Of a DNA stretch of 64,000 nt, positions 33,653 through 42,794 are shown one piece after another. Numbering within the stretch: the stretch's first letter is position 1; the number at the start of each line of letters is the position of its first letter. Source of the DNA: Candidatus Nitrosocosmicus franklandus (lineage in GTDB: Archaea; Thermoproteota; Nitrososphaeria; Nitrososphaerales; Nitrososphaeraceae); NCBI RefSeq assembly GCF_900696045.1, contig NZ_LR216287.1, forward strand, positions 682,001-746,000, read 5' to 3'. Under the pieces are notes generated by a model that was not told where the DNA came from, made no database searches, and was given only the letters and a program-made list of their open reading frames with translations. A program made the translations under genes and the position numbers.

Positions 33653-35917
33653 TTGCCCAAATCAAATAATACTCAATATATCTACTTGACACTGATCATA
33701 TCATTCTCTTTTATGTTATCGCCATTATTTTCAGATTCTTATGCTAGTAACGCCATTAGCCAAGTTAATGAATCATCAAACACTAAAACAACTGTATTTG
33801 GATGCGAACCTACACCTAATCCCGGAGTTCTTCATTGCGATCCATTTAGAAGCGAATTTGAAAGTAACACTACTACCTACACTAGTAATAAGATAAGCGA
33901 TATAACAAGAGAACCCATCTATGTAGATGGAAAAGATGGAAAAGCGATACATTTTATTGATTTATACAGAGAATATGTAGAAATCCCTCAAAGCGAATTA
34001 TTTAACTCCTCTGAAATCACTGTTTCCTTTTGGATGAAGGAGACTGATAGGGATAAGCCGCATGTAGACCAAAACGTTCAAGAAAGTCCTAACGCCCATG
34101 TTATTTCTCATACAAACATAGATGGCGATAATGGATGGTATTTTGATTATAATTATGATGATCAGTCTGTTCACTTTGTTGTAACTGATACGTCTGGCGG
34201 TTTGACGACTTCAGATAGCATACCTGTTTCAAATGCGTCGTTTACTCAAATTGCGGCTACCTTTGACGGCTCGCAAATCGGGATTTACAGAGATGGAGAG
34301 TTGCTACAAACTTTGAGTTATAGCGGAAATTACAGTGCTGCGCACCCCCTTCCTATACACATTGGATCAGCATCGCATTGTAATTCATGCAATGAATTGT
34401 CTGGAAACGTAGATGATGTTCAATTATTCAATCGTGCACTTTCTGAGGACGAAGTTAAGCAAATATACTTAGAAATGGAAAATGGTGAAACGCAGGTTAG
34501 TAATTCAAATTCGCCTACAGGTCTTGTAGGACATTGGTCATTTGATAATACTTTGGATGATCTCTCTATCCACAAGAACAATGCGAAAATGTTTACTTTA
34601 CTTTCAAGTTTGGCAACTACTCCTGATGATAGGATCTTGATTTCTGAAAAGAATACGGGAAAGATAAGAATAATTCAGGGGGGTATACTATTAGAGAGAC
34701 CTTTTGCAGTAATTAATGATTCATATATTGGATGGGAACAAGGATTATTAGGTATCGTTGTAGATCCTGATTTCAAAGAAAATCATTATGTCTATTTGTA
34801 TTATACATCTACTTCGGGAGAAGGAAGCAATCCCGTCAACAAGGTAATCAGATTTACCGAGAAAGATAACATTGCAGTTAATAGTACAGTAATAATAGAT
34901 GGATTGCCGGCCGGCATAGGTTATCATTCTGGTGGTGCAATGGCCTTTGGTCCAGACGGCAAGCTATACATCACAGTTGGAGATGCAACAGAGGAAGAAA
35001 AAACCCAGGATATTTCTTCCCTCTTGGGCAAAGTACTTCGAATAAATAAGGATGGCTCTATACCGGCGGACAATCCCTTTCCAGACTCCCCTATTTTCAC
35101 CATAGGGCATAGGAATATGTATGGTATTGCTTTTGATCATAAAGACGGAATAGGTATAGTTACTGAGAATGGTGATGAACTCTATGATGAAATTAACATA
35201 CTAAAGAAGGGGGGTAATTATGGATATCCTACATATCAACTACCAAATACACCGCCAGAACTCTCAGAGTCCAATTGGGATATTAAACCTTTAAGGGCAT
35301 ATTTGTATCCACAAGGCCCCACTCAAGCCATTTACTATGACCACGATAAATTTCCATCCTTGAAAGATAATTTTATTTTTGGAACTTATACGGGAGACAT
35401 ATACGGTATTCACATAAACGAGACATCTGAAACCATAGATTCCGAACGACGGATCTTATTGGATCACTATCCGTTCGAAGCTATTAATGGCATAGCACAG
35501 ACTAGTGATGGAAATATCTTTTTTGGGGCACATCACTTGTACATGTTGAACTCGATTTCAAAAGAAGATGACATCGTACAAGAATTGTTTCCAATAACTA
35601 TAACGAGACCCATTAACATAGATATTGACAAGGTATATGCATCCATAAATGCCTCGGTAGAATTACAGATGAGCTCTACACCTAGCGATTCTGAATCAAA
35701 TAATACCCAGTATGTCAAAATAAAGATGCCTAAGGCGATTATTAATAAAATAGAAAATGTAGTCTATGGGTCATTGTCAGAAAGAGAGAATAGTCAAGGG
35801 ATCCCATTCTATGTAGCCGATATTGACGCCAAGTATATCGAAATAACCATACCTCTGGAGTTCAATGTTTCAAATACCAGATTGACTATTAATAGTGAAG
35901 ATATCGGGGTAACATAA
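33653..35917 (+). CDS. Secreted LamG plus PQQ-type sugar dehydrogenase-like protein
   Basis: A 754-residue protein starting at TTG 33653 with a signal peptide (YLTLIISFSFMLSPLF). Residues about 85-275 form a LamG/concanavalin-like domain (ITVSFWMKE; NGWYFDYNY; VDDVQLFNRALSEDEVKQI). A fragment of a second LamG start (GLVGHWSFDNTLDDLS) runs straight into a six-bladed GSDH propeller (about 315-620). The propeller has WEQGLLGIVVDPDF, YHSGGAMAFGPDGKLYITVGD, GHRNMYGIAFD and GGNYGYPTY, and a beta tail closes the protein. GSDH enzymes oxidise sugars with PQQ; PQQ supply is not evident here. A role in binding and oxidising matrix sugars is inferred. Confidence 0.83.
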   Translation: MPKSNNTQYIYLTLIISFSFMLSPLFSDSYASNAISQVNESSNTKTTVFGCEPTPNPGVLHCDPFRSEFESNTTTYTSNKISDITREPIYVDGKDGKAIHFIDLYREYVEIPQSELFNSSEITVSFWMKETDRDKPHVDQNVQESPNAHVISHTNIDGDNGWYFDYNYDDQSVHFVVTDTSGGLTTSDSIPVSNASFTQIAATFDGSQIGIYRDGELLQTLSYSGNYSAAHPLPIHIGSASHCNSCNELSGNVDDVQLFNRALSEDEVKQIYLEMENGETQVSNSNSPTGLVGHWSFDNTLDDLSIHKNNAKMFTLLSSLATTPDDRILISEKNTGKIRIIQGGILLERPFAVINDSYIGWEQGLLGIVVDPDFKENHYVYLYYTSTSGEGSNPVNKVIRFTEKDNIAVNSTVIIDGLPAGIGYHSGGAMAFGPDGKLYITVGDATEEEKTQDISSLLGKVLRINKDGSIPADNPFPDSPIFTIGHRNMYGIAFDHKDGIGIVTENGDELYDEINILKKGGNYGYPTYQLPNTPPELSESNWDIKPLRAYLYPQGPTQAIYYDHDKFPSLKDNFIFGTYTGDIYGIHINETSETIDSERRILLDHYPFEAINGIAQTSDGNIFFGAHHLYMLNSISKEDDIVQELFPITITRPINIDIDKVYASINASVELQMSSTPSDSESNNTQYVKIKMPKAIINKIENVVYGSLSERENSQGIPFYVADIDAKYIEITIPLEFNVSNTRLTINSEDIGVT

Positions 35918-36162
35918 GTAGAAAGCATCATTTTATTTCTTTCCTAACCTTCCATTCCAGTAATTCGAGAGTGTTAAACCAATAGTGTGAAAGGGAAAGT
36001 ACAAAAAATAGCCAGTAGTATTTACAAACTCTCAAGTGCAGGTACCAAATAAAGTTCTGCGATAAACAATATGATTTTATGAAATTTATAATAAATCTAC
36101 GCATACAAAAAGATTCGTAAATTACATCTTCGAGATTTCTCTGAGATATAGCGATTATTAAT

Positions 36163-36768
36163 ATGAAATTTTCTTTTGTAAATATAACTTTTTATAATTT
36201 ACTAATTGTTTTACTTTGTATGACTGAAAATAGGAATGGAGACAATAATCCATCAAAGAATTCAAACCAAAAATATTCTAGGGAGATACTATTGGCTAAA
36301 TGGGAAGATAGATTCGTGGCCTGGCTAATTGATTTTATAATAATTTCAATAGTTGCAAACATATTGTTCTATATTTTTACGGCACATTATTCCTTTCCAT
36401 TTTGGGGGATTTATATTAACGGCGAAAATGGGATCGGTATAAGACAACCATATGAATACTTTGCAGCAAGTTCAATTTTCTTCGTATATTGGGTGATACT
36501 AGAATTTTTGACAGGACAAACAATAGGAAAAAGAGTTGTCAACATTAAAACCACGAATTTATTTGGCGAAAGAGCCAATATTACGAACATTGCAATAGAA
36601 GTATTCGGGAAATCATTTCTTTTACCTATTGATATAATCTTAGGATTGATCTTTTCAAGTAAAAGAAGGCAACGGATATTCAGCAAGGTAAGTGGAACTA
36701 TAGTAATAAAATTGAAAAAGACTGATGAAGATGAAAACGAATCTATAAGATATGTGAAGGACCACTAG
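36163..36768 (+). CDS. RDD family membrane protein
   Basis: The RDD signature is at the start of the core: LLAKWEDRFVAWLIDFIIISIVANILFYIF, with the Arg and Asp in membrane span 1. YWVILEFLTGQTIGKRVVNI follows, then a third segment near SFLLPIDIILGLIF. Some RDD proteins are Na+/H+ exchangers, but the family's roles are varied. ATG 36163 adds a hydrophobic segment (FSFVNITFYNLLIVLLC); ATG 36220 (MTENRNGD) gives the more usual N-terminus. It converges with the gene at 36858-37400. Confidence 0.82.
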   Translation: MKFSFVNITFYNLLIVLLCMTENRNGDNNPSKNSNQKYSREILLAKWEDRFVAWLIDFIIISIVANILFYIFTAHYSFPFWGIYINGENGIGIRQPYEYFAASSIFFVYWVILEFLTGQTIGKRVVNIKTTNLFGERANITNIAIEVFGKSFLLPIDIILGLIFSSKRRQRIFSKVSGTIVIKLKKTDEDENESIRYVKDH

Positions 36769-36857
36769 TAGGACCAATAAATTACACAGCAGACACACTC
36801 ACATACATCTATATCCCATTTTCAAAGAATCGATCAACTAAATCCTGTGCTTCTACT

Positions 36858-37400
36858 TTATGGACCGGTCAGATTTTTTAAATCCAATGTAATTATAGCG
36901 TTATTCTGCAACGGAATATCAGGCACTGGAGTGGTTGGCTCCACAAATGATGAATTTTCTAATAGTATTGAAGCATCGACTTGGACCTTATCTTGTAGAA
37001 TCTCTTCTATTATAGACGACTGGTTAAATGAATTCCACACTTGCAAGAATTGACCCAAGGAGAACGAAATCTCAGAAGGGGATTCTATATGAATAATCCC
37101 AGAATCATCATGAGTATGTAACCAAAATATGCATTCATTAGGAACAATTCCAATGCCCGCTGGAATAGTTAACGAATGATTTTGATCCTTAATTATCAAT
37201 TTTGTATGGTTATGAAAAGTAAGATGTTCAACTGCGTCACATGTTATTCCAGAAATTTTAGAAGAGAGACCTATTTCATCAACCGGGTTTGGAGAACTAT
37301 TCTGACCAAAGATCTCGTAATTTAGTGTTTTATCTGAATTGAATATCAATGCCAGCGAAAATGTAAAAAAAATGACAACTATCATGTGATAAGATATCAT
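36858..37400 (-). CDS. Secreted hypothetical protein with His-rich cupredoxin- or cupin-like core, 180 aa
   Basis: A signal peptide (MIVVIFFTFSLALIF) precedes a beta-rich domain. Recognisable segments are LTFHNHTKLIIKDQNHSLTI, PAGIGIVPNECIFWLHTHDD, and SGIIHIESPSEISFSLGQFL. I recall similar proteins from other ammonia-oxidising archaea and some bacteria, annotated hypothetical. The His and Cys residues (FHNH, ECIFWLHTHDD, IIHIE) are placed as a metal site might be, possibly copper. The function is unknown. It is divergent from the gene at 37433, with a 32-base spacer. Confidence 0.72.
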   Translation of the reverse strand: MISYHMIVVIFFTFSLALIFNSDKTLNYEIFGQNSSPNPVDEIGLSSKISGITCDAVEHLTFHNHTKLIIKDQNHSLTIPAGIGIVPNECIFWLHTHDDSGIIHIESPSEISFSLGQFLQVWNSFNQSSIIEEILQDKVQVDASILLENSSFVEPTTPVPDIPLQNNAIITLDLKNLTGP

Positions 37401-37432
37401 TAGTATGAGATGATTCCCTTCTGTTATTAAAG

Positions 37433-37858
37433 TTGCTTATTATTTACTCTTCAGCTGCGATTGAAAATTATGAAAACAATTGGAACTTGAAATTTACTCA
37501 AACCAAAATGATTAAAAATAAAAACCTCATTCAAAAGATAATACAATTGAACAAAAATTATCCTACATGGCCATTTTGGACAGGAATTGGCTTCACTTTA
37601 TTTGGAATATTATTGATAGCACTAAGGGCAAATGTTAGGATCTCATTTGTTTTCTTTGTAGTTGCTTTGGTTTTATTCATAATTTGGATATATATGATAT
37701 TAAAAACCGACAGAAAAAGGAAGTCACAACAATTAGCAAATCAACCATGTTTGTGCCAAATTTGCAATCACGAATTGACAAGTATGTGTGTGAAACAAAA
37801 ATGCCCATGTTGTATAGAAATGAAGGATAATACTGTTATCGGACACGATATTCATTAG
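37433..37858 (+). CDS. Small membrane protein with Cys-rich tail
   Basis: From ATG 37508 (MIKNKNLIQKI) the protein has two membrane spans (WTGIGFTLFGILLIALRA; ISFVFFVVALVLFIIWIYMIL), a basic loop and a C-terminal metal-binding tail CLCQICNHELTSMCVKQKCPCC with six Cys and one His. A TTG at 37433 would add 25 residues. The topology suggests the Cys tail faces the cytoplasm, where it could sense or hold zinc or copper. I know no named family for it. Confidence 0.65.
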   Translation: MLIIYSSAAIENYENNWNLKFTQTKMIKNKNLIQKIIQLNKNYPTWPFWTGIGFTLFGILLIALRANVRISFVFFVVALVLFIIWIYMILKTDRKRKSQQLANQPCLCQICNHELTSMCVKQKCPCCIEMKDNTVIGHDIH

Positions 37859-38001
37859 TTTTGTATCCATCGGCAGATTAGATTAGTATTCAAAAGTAAT
37901 TAAAGAAACCATATCAGGAAATTTGATATCAACAGAAAGGTCACTTAAACAAGAAATGTACAGATGAAGAATTGAGCAATTTTGTCAATTAAAAACTGGG
38001 C

Positions 38002-38036
38002 GTCTACTAGAAGTAGGTTTGGAACTTCTAGTAGAC
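38002..38036. repeat. Perfect 13-bp inverted repeat, hairpin 1
   Basis: GTCTACTAGAAGT at 38002-38014 and its exact complement at 38024-38036 enclose a 9-base loop (AGGTTTGGA). It lies between convergent genes, about 145 bases after the Cys-tail membrane protein gene. It could be a transcription end, an RNA structure or a mobile-element remnant. Confidence 0.8.
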
Positions 38037-38050
38037 TTGAAATACCGACT

Positions 38051-38084
38051 TAATTATAATTTGTGCTAATTCAAATTATAATTA
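38051..38084. repeat. Perfect 13-bp inverted repeat, hairpin 2
   Basis: TAATTATAATTTG at 38051-38063 and its exact complement at 38072-38084 enclose an 8-base loop (TGCTAATT). It follows hairpin 1 by 14 bases. The stem is nearly all A/T, unlike hairpin 1. The region to 38125 continues as AATTATAA-like repeats. Confidence 0.75.
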
Positions 38085-38255
38085 GTAATTATAATGATAT
38101 TCAAATATTTAAATTTAATTATAACACAATAATACTTCAATTTGAATTCATGATGTATTGTGTAATCATATCCAAGAGCGTAGGTATGATACGCTTTACC
38201 TACTGGCAATTTTGACAACTATCATGCAAAAAAATAAAAGAATTTTTAAAAGTAA

Positions 38256-38438
38256 TCAGGTACTTATATTACATTCCTTGTTTGTCGTCAGTTTGCAACT
38301 GTTATCATGTCTCCAGCTTCCATTATAAAAAATTTGTAGATGGAGCGAATTATCAGAACTCTTTTGTATTCTAGTTGTACCGTTCTCTGGATTAGTCTCT
38401 TTATTTCTATCACCAAAAGTTTCTAGGAATTTTCGCAT
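38256..38438 (-). CDS. Possible small protein, 60 aa
   Basis: A polar frame of 60 codons (MRKFLETFGDRNKETNPENG; LQIFYNGSWRHDNSCKL) with two Cys near the end. I recognise nothing in it. It lies 86 bases beyond the membrane protein gene in the same direction. It could be real, but its composition is only weakly protein-like. Confidence 0.25.
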   Translation of the reverse strand: MRKFLETFGDRNKETNPENGTTRIQKSSDNSLHLQIFYNGSWRHDNSCKLTTNKECNIST

Positions 38439-38524
38439 ACTATTAATGAAAATTTGTTCAATAATAAGTATTGGGTTTTGTATTTAACAAAGGAATAATA
38501 AAATAAATCATTGAAAAAAGAGGG

Positions 38525-38992
38525 TTATTGTCTAAAAAATGCTTTTACATGAGGCCGAAACATATAGAAGACAATTATACCACCGATTATTATTCCAATA
38601 ATGTGACTAGTTAATCCCACTAGAACCGAAGAAGTAACAGATCCGATTACTATGGCAGATACGATTTGTATGACAAGACCAATTATTGTTACTATTACTG
38701 TAATAGCCCATGCCCAGCCTTTGCCCTTAAGCAATCCATAGGACACAACTAAATATATAATTCCCAAGACTAACATTATAATTCCCATGATAACAGGGAC
38801 CATTCCCAATTCTGCAATTGCTGCAATGTCAGCTGCATTCGAACCTGTTTGAACCACCTCTGTGGAACTTAATGACAATATCGTCCCAAGCCCAACTAAA
38901 GAAATTCCACCGATTAGGAGGAAAATTCCACCGATTATTATCAAGATTGCAATTATAGTAACACCCATAGGTCGTTTTGTATTTGTATTCAA
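38525..38992 (-). CDS. Integral membrane protein, four spans, 155 aa
   Basis: After MNTNTKRPMG the protein consists of four hydrophobic segments: VTIIAILIIIGGIFLLIGGI, LGMVPVIMGIIMLVLGIIYLV, AWAITVIVTIIGLVIQIVSA, and LTSHIIGIIIGGIIVFYMFR. A short loop GLLKGKGWAWA resembles small membrane families such as DUF2127, but I cannot name it firmly. Just upstream of the start are two adjacent near-identical 10-base units (GTAACTATAT, GTAACTATAA; 39005-39024), placed as promoter or operator elements. Confidence 0.72.
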   Translation of the reverse strand: MNTNTKRPMGVTIIAILIIIGGIFLLIGGISLVGLGTILSLSSTEVVQTGSNAADIAAIAELGMVPVIMGIIMLVLGIIYLVVSYGLLKGKGWAWAITVIVTIIGLVIQIVSAIVIGSVTSSVLVGLTSHIIGIIIGGIIVFYMFRPHVKAFFRQ

Positions 38993-39004
38993 AATAAAAC
39001 CAAA

Positions 39005-39024
39005 GTAACTATATGTAACTATAA
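39005..39024. promoter_or_regulatory. Tandem 10-base direct repeat before the membrane protein gene
   Basis: GTAACTATAT followed directly by GTAACTATAA, 13-32 bases before the ATG at 38992. About 15 bases further out, CAATTGTC (39039-39046) and GACAATTG (39068-39075) form a spaced inverted repeat. These may be regulator sites; in AT-rich DNA chance is also possible. Confidence 0.3.
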
Positions 39025-39046
39025 TATATTAATTATGGCAATTGTC

Positions 39047-39672
39047 TAATAGATGGTCAGCTTAAAGGACAATTGATAATACTTTTAGAGGTATTTTTGA
39101 GATTTACAAGAAAGAGAATCAGCTATTGATGGATGTAAGACCTCAGGCGACCGTCTCAAAAATATATGCGATGGTTTAACACAAATATTAACCCGTACTT
39201 ATTCTTGCATATCCAGATTATGTGGTTTTCCATACTAAGTTATCAGAGCACTTGCAGCCTAATTGGCTCATTACTTCTATACATACATAAAATGTGACAA
39301 CGCATTGACCAAAAATCGCAAATTCTATTATCAAAATTTGCGGTACTTTTAGATTATCAGAATGGTTTTCTATCCATATAAACAATATAAGCATCCTACA
39401 GTTGGGCCTTAACTTCTATATTCTTTCTAACCATCGATAAAAGTTAATTAAATGTTGTTATTTTCACGTCAACTCCCATCAAATGAGAATATAACGCATA
39501 AAAGTTGGTACAAAAAATTATCAAATGCCATAACATACCCCGGCTGTGCTAACCATTGAATATTATAAATAAATTTTTCTTTATAAGTTCAAATAATTTT
39601 GAATAGATAAAGTTATACTTGTAAATTCATATTATACCACAAGATTAATATATTTGCTTATTAATTCAAGTA
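39047..39672. other. Long intergenic gap
   Basis: AT-rich DNA between divergent genes. Apart from the sites near 39005-39075 I see no coding frame, RNA gene or repeat. The last roughly 35 bases (TTAATATATTTGC region) should hold the promoter of the next gene. Confidence 0.4.
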
Positions 39673-41076
39673 TTGATCATGCAATGGAGTTTAACTGAAA
39701 TCAATTTAAATGCTGTTGAATTAGATAAAATAAGGGTACTTATTGTAGATGAACAGCATGTCGAATTATCGCATACACAAGATTCCGTTGAGGGCATGGA
39801 ATTTACATTATGCAATTCATTATCAAATGCATTTGATGTTATAGATAATCAACAGGTTGACGTCGTATTATGCAATATGAATGCACCGCCAAAGTTCCTA
39901 AGAGAATTTTTCCAAAAATATAATCAGAGAGTACCAATAGTAGCATTTTCATCCATTGACGATCCGAAATTAGCTTATTTGGCGGCCATGCTAAAAGCTA
40001 GAGACATCGTATTCTCAAAACAACTAAATTATAAAGACATCTCTCAAACGTTGAAAAAAGTTAGATCGGAATGGATCGAGGAACAGCAAGGAAAAATGAT
40101 AGATGGCTTTCTGCAAGAACCACAGAATAGAGTAATTTTGAGAGAATTATTAGTTTCAGATTTACCCATCAGTCAAAGGATTGTATCAAAGTGTGTTAAT
40201 GAAATTCCAATCGATGATTCAATAAGAAAAGCATATGGAATAAAATCTAATGAAATATTAACTAAAAATCCAGAAATCTTAGAAAAAATGGTCAAAATGA
40301 AAATTGTAGTCAAGGAGAATATCGGTCAAACTATTGCGTGTGCTAACTGTGATTCTGTAAATATTTATGCCAATTATCATTGCCCTAATTGTAATAATAG
40401 TAGATTCAAAAGAAAGGAACTATTCTTCCACAAACTATGCAATCTAATGATCACATTAAAAAAGTATTCCAATTCTGGCGAGATCTTTTGCCCTAATTGT
40501 ATGATCTATTTCGAAAATACCAACTCTAACTCTTATACCGTTCTGGGATTCGAATGTGTACATTGCAATAAGAAATTCGCTACTCCTTCTATACTTTATA
40601 ATTGCAATGACTGTAATTACGAAAAATTTACTCTGAATTCAGCCAAATGGATTGATCTCTACAGTTTTAAGATACGTGATGAGCACATCAACAAACTGAA
40701 GAATAATTTCTTCTCATTAATGCAACTAGAGGATTTCTTGACGCAATCAGGATTTGCCGTGAAACATTATGATCGGTACACCGAAAATCACGACTCTTTT
40801 GGCCCCTTTGATTTAATTGCATATTCTCCGATGAGGATGCTCATATTCATTACATTAGGCAATGACCTCACTCGCAACATAGAGAAGATCCTTGAAATTG
40901 AAAAGTTATCTACAGTGTCGAAAAAGAACATAAAAACATTTGCAATATCTAAAATACGTCCCGTAAATTCGATTCAGAATTTATTAAAGAAATTTAACAT
41001 AGATTCGATATGCGAAGATGAAAACAAGGATATAAAGAGCATTCTGATCAAAAGTTTAACTCCGCGTATTTTTTAA
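39673..41076 (+). CDS. Degenerate receiver plus zinc-ribbon protein (TackOD1-like)
   Basis: A 467-residue protein. TTG 39673 or, more likely, ATG 39679 starts it. Residues about 18-130 form a receiver-like domain: IRVLIVDEQH (acidic pair), VDVVLCNMNAP, VAFSS and IVFSKQ (Lys). The phospho-acceptor Asp is replaced by Asn, so phosphorylation is unlikely. The middle has several CxxC pairs (CANC, CPNC, CPNC, CVHC, CNDC) making two or three zinc ribbons, like the TackOD1 output domain described for these archaea. The last roughly 110 residues (FFSLMQLEDFLTQSGF; FDLIAYSPMRMLIFITLG) form an alpha/beta nuclease-like or sensing domain. Confidence 0.75.
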   Translation: MIMQWSLTEINLNAVELDKIRVLIVDEQHVELSHTQDSVEGMEFTLCNSLSNAFDVIDNQQVDVVLCNMNAPPKFLREFFQKYNQRVPIVAFSSIDDPKLAYLAAMLKARDIVFSKQLNYKDISQTLKKVRSEWIEEQQGKMIDGFLQEPQNRVILRELLVSDLPISQRIVSKCVNEIPIDDSIRKAYGIKSNEILTKNPEILEKMVKMKIVVKENIGQTIACANCDSVNIYANYHCPNCNNSRFKRKELFFHKLCNLMITLKKYSNSGEIFCPNCMIYFENTNSNSYTVLGFECVHCNKKFATPSILYNCNDCNYEKFTLNSAKWIDLYSFKIRDEHINKLKNNFFSLMQLEDFLTQSGFAVKHYDRYTENHDSFGPFDLIAYSPMRMLIFITLGNDLTRNIEKILEIEKLSTVSKKNIKTFAISKIRPVNSIQNLLKKFNIDSICEDENKDIKSILIKSLTPRIF

Positions 41077-41729
41077 AAGTACCTTTAGGAGTTTCTAACA
41101 TTTCTGAATAACAAAATCAATTCATTTACAAGTAATCATTTTGGTTTGTTTGATGGGTTTTTACTTTTCACCAAATATGCCAAAATCATTAATATTTATT
41201 AAAAATAGACAACTAAAAAATAACACTGATTGTATTTCTATGGCCTTGTAATTTTCAATAAACAGTCAAGTTAATTAAGAATTAAAATACTGGTTTTCAT
41301 ACGATTATACCAAGGTATTCTACTTGCAAATAGTAATAATACGGTACGGCAGCGAGATTGTTTTAATAATTGGCATGTTAATGTGAAAAAGCGTATCTTG
41401 TTGACGGCACACATGATATTAATGGTTATTTCTCAAATTTAAGAGGCACTACTAGGACACATAACAAAATTGAGCAAATTAAATTATTATCGGTGTTATT
41501 TTCATATGTCCCTATAAGATAAAGAGAGATAAAGAATTAAATTTGATATATAAGATCTAATGAGGGGGCATTTTAGTACTAATTTTCCTTGAATAAGAAC
41601 AGACTATTGTAGAATAATTTAATAAACTTATTCTAAACTTTTTTTTGGAGGATAACACTGTTCCCAGTGATAAGTTGAATAGCACTCTTCTTGCATTAAA
41701 TTAAAATAAGGACTTTAAACAATATTCAT
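41077..41729. other. Long intergenic gap
   Basis: AT-rich DNA between same-strand genes. I see no coding frame, RNA gene or repeat unit. The T-run near 41641 and the AATATTC just before 41730 suggest a separate promoter for the deacetylase gene. Confidence 0.4.
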
Positions 41730-42419
41730 GTGAATATTCTAGCGATTGGAGCACATCCGGACGATATTGAACTTGGATGTGGAGGAACGTTACTAAAAGC
41801 AGCTAGAAGTGGTGTCAATGTCTTCATGTATATAGTAACACGTGGTTCAAGTGCTGGATCAGTAGTTAAACGCTCCAATGAGATCATAAGTTCGGCAAAG
41901 TACATTGGAGCCAAAGCAATATGGATTGATGACTATGAAGATTCGGCAGTCTATTTAACCAAGGAATTGATTAATTCTATCGAGTTTTTTATCCGTAAAA
42001 CTCAGGCAGATGTCATCTATACACATCCAATAAAAGACAACCATCACGACCATAGAGCAATTTGTGAAGCAACTGTTGAGGCAGGACGATTTACCCCCAA
42101 TATTTTTGCATATGAGAATCCATCAACAAAGAATTTTGCACCAGTCTTGTATAGTGACATCTCTGATGTTATACTTGAAAAGATTAGGTTAATCGAGCTT
42201 TATGGATCTCAAAAATCAAAGGTATTTCTCAGTTCGAATTCAGTCAAGGCGGTAGCTGAACATAGAGCAATACAAACACGTCTTGATCCTAAATTGACTC
42301 ACGTGGAAGCATTCGAAGTCTTAAAAATGATGATGAACACGGATCATACTTTGTTACCTACAAGACGGCTTGCAGAAGATCTCAAACCTTCTCGAGATAT
42401 TATAGAATATATATCATAA
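41730..42419 (+). CDS. PIG-L/LmbE family N-deacetylase
   Basis: A 229-residue protein starting at GTG 41730. The zinc site AIGAHPDDIELGCGGTLLK lies at the N-terminus, with the catalytic Asp in HPDD, and the later zinc His is in HPIKDNHHDHRAICEA. The typical segment ALRDP is replaced by IQTRLDPKLTHVEAFEV. These enzymes remove acetyl groups from GlcNAc-linked substrates (GlcNAc-PI, mycothiol precursors, bacillithiol, glycans). With wecB and a GT2 synthase nearby, action on a surface GlcNAc compound is plausible but inferred. Confidence 0.88.
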   Translation: MNILAIGAHPDDIELGCGGTLLKAARSGVNVFMYIVTRGSSAGSVVKRSNEIISSAKYIGAKAIWIDDYEDSAVYLTKELINSIEFFIRKTQADVIYTHPIKDNHHDHRAICEATVEAGRFTPNIFAYENPSTKNFAPVLYSDISDVILEKIRLIELYGSQKSKVFLSSNSVKAVAEHRAIQTRLDPKLTHVEAFEVLKMMMNTDHTLLPTRRLAEDLKPSRDIIEYIS

Positions 42420-42794
42420 ATCAATCAATACTTGTTCCTTCTACGATTTTATGATACACTATTCCGTTCCAATGATCTGCTTGCAAGCAGTTTTTCCAAT
42501 TTATTTATCAATAAAGGGTTATAATTTGTAAAGCCTATTTTAGCAAATTGGGAATCCATCATCTGTTCTTTTGGAAGCGATAGAGATCAGTTCTTATAAG
42601 TTGTTTGGGGAATGTAATTTTCATTGCAAGTCGATTTTCTCATCTATCTAGATAGAAGGAAAACATAAATTTTCTTCTACTTGCGGTAATGACGAAAAAC
42701 GAAAAGAACTTAAGTTCAAGTTAAAAATCTTTCTTTGATAGCTACTGCCATTATAGCATAGAGTATATGAACAAAGTCATCATTTTAGAAAAGT
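42420..42794. other. Intergenic gap
   Basis: AT-rich spacer between same-strand genes. No coding frame, RNA gene or notable repeat was recognised. Confidence 0.4.
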
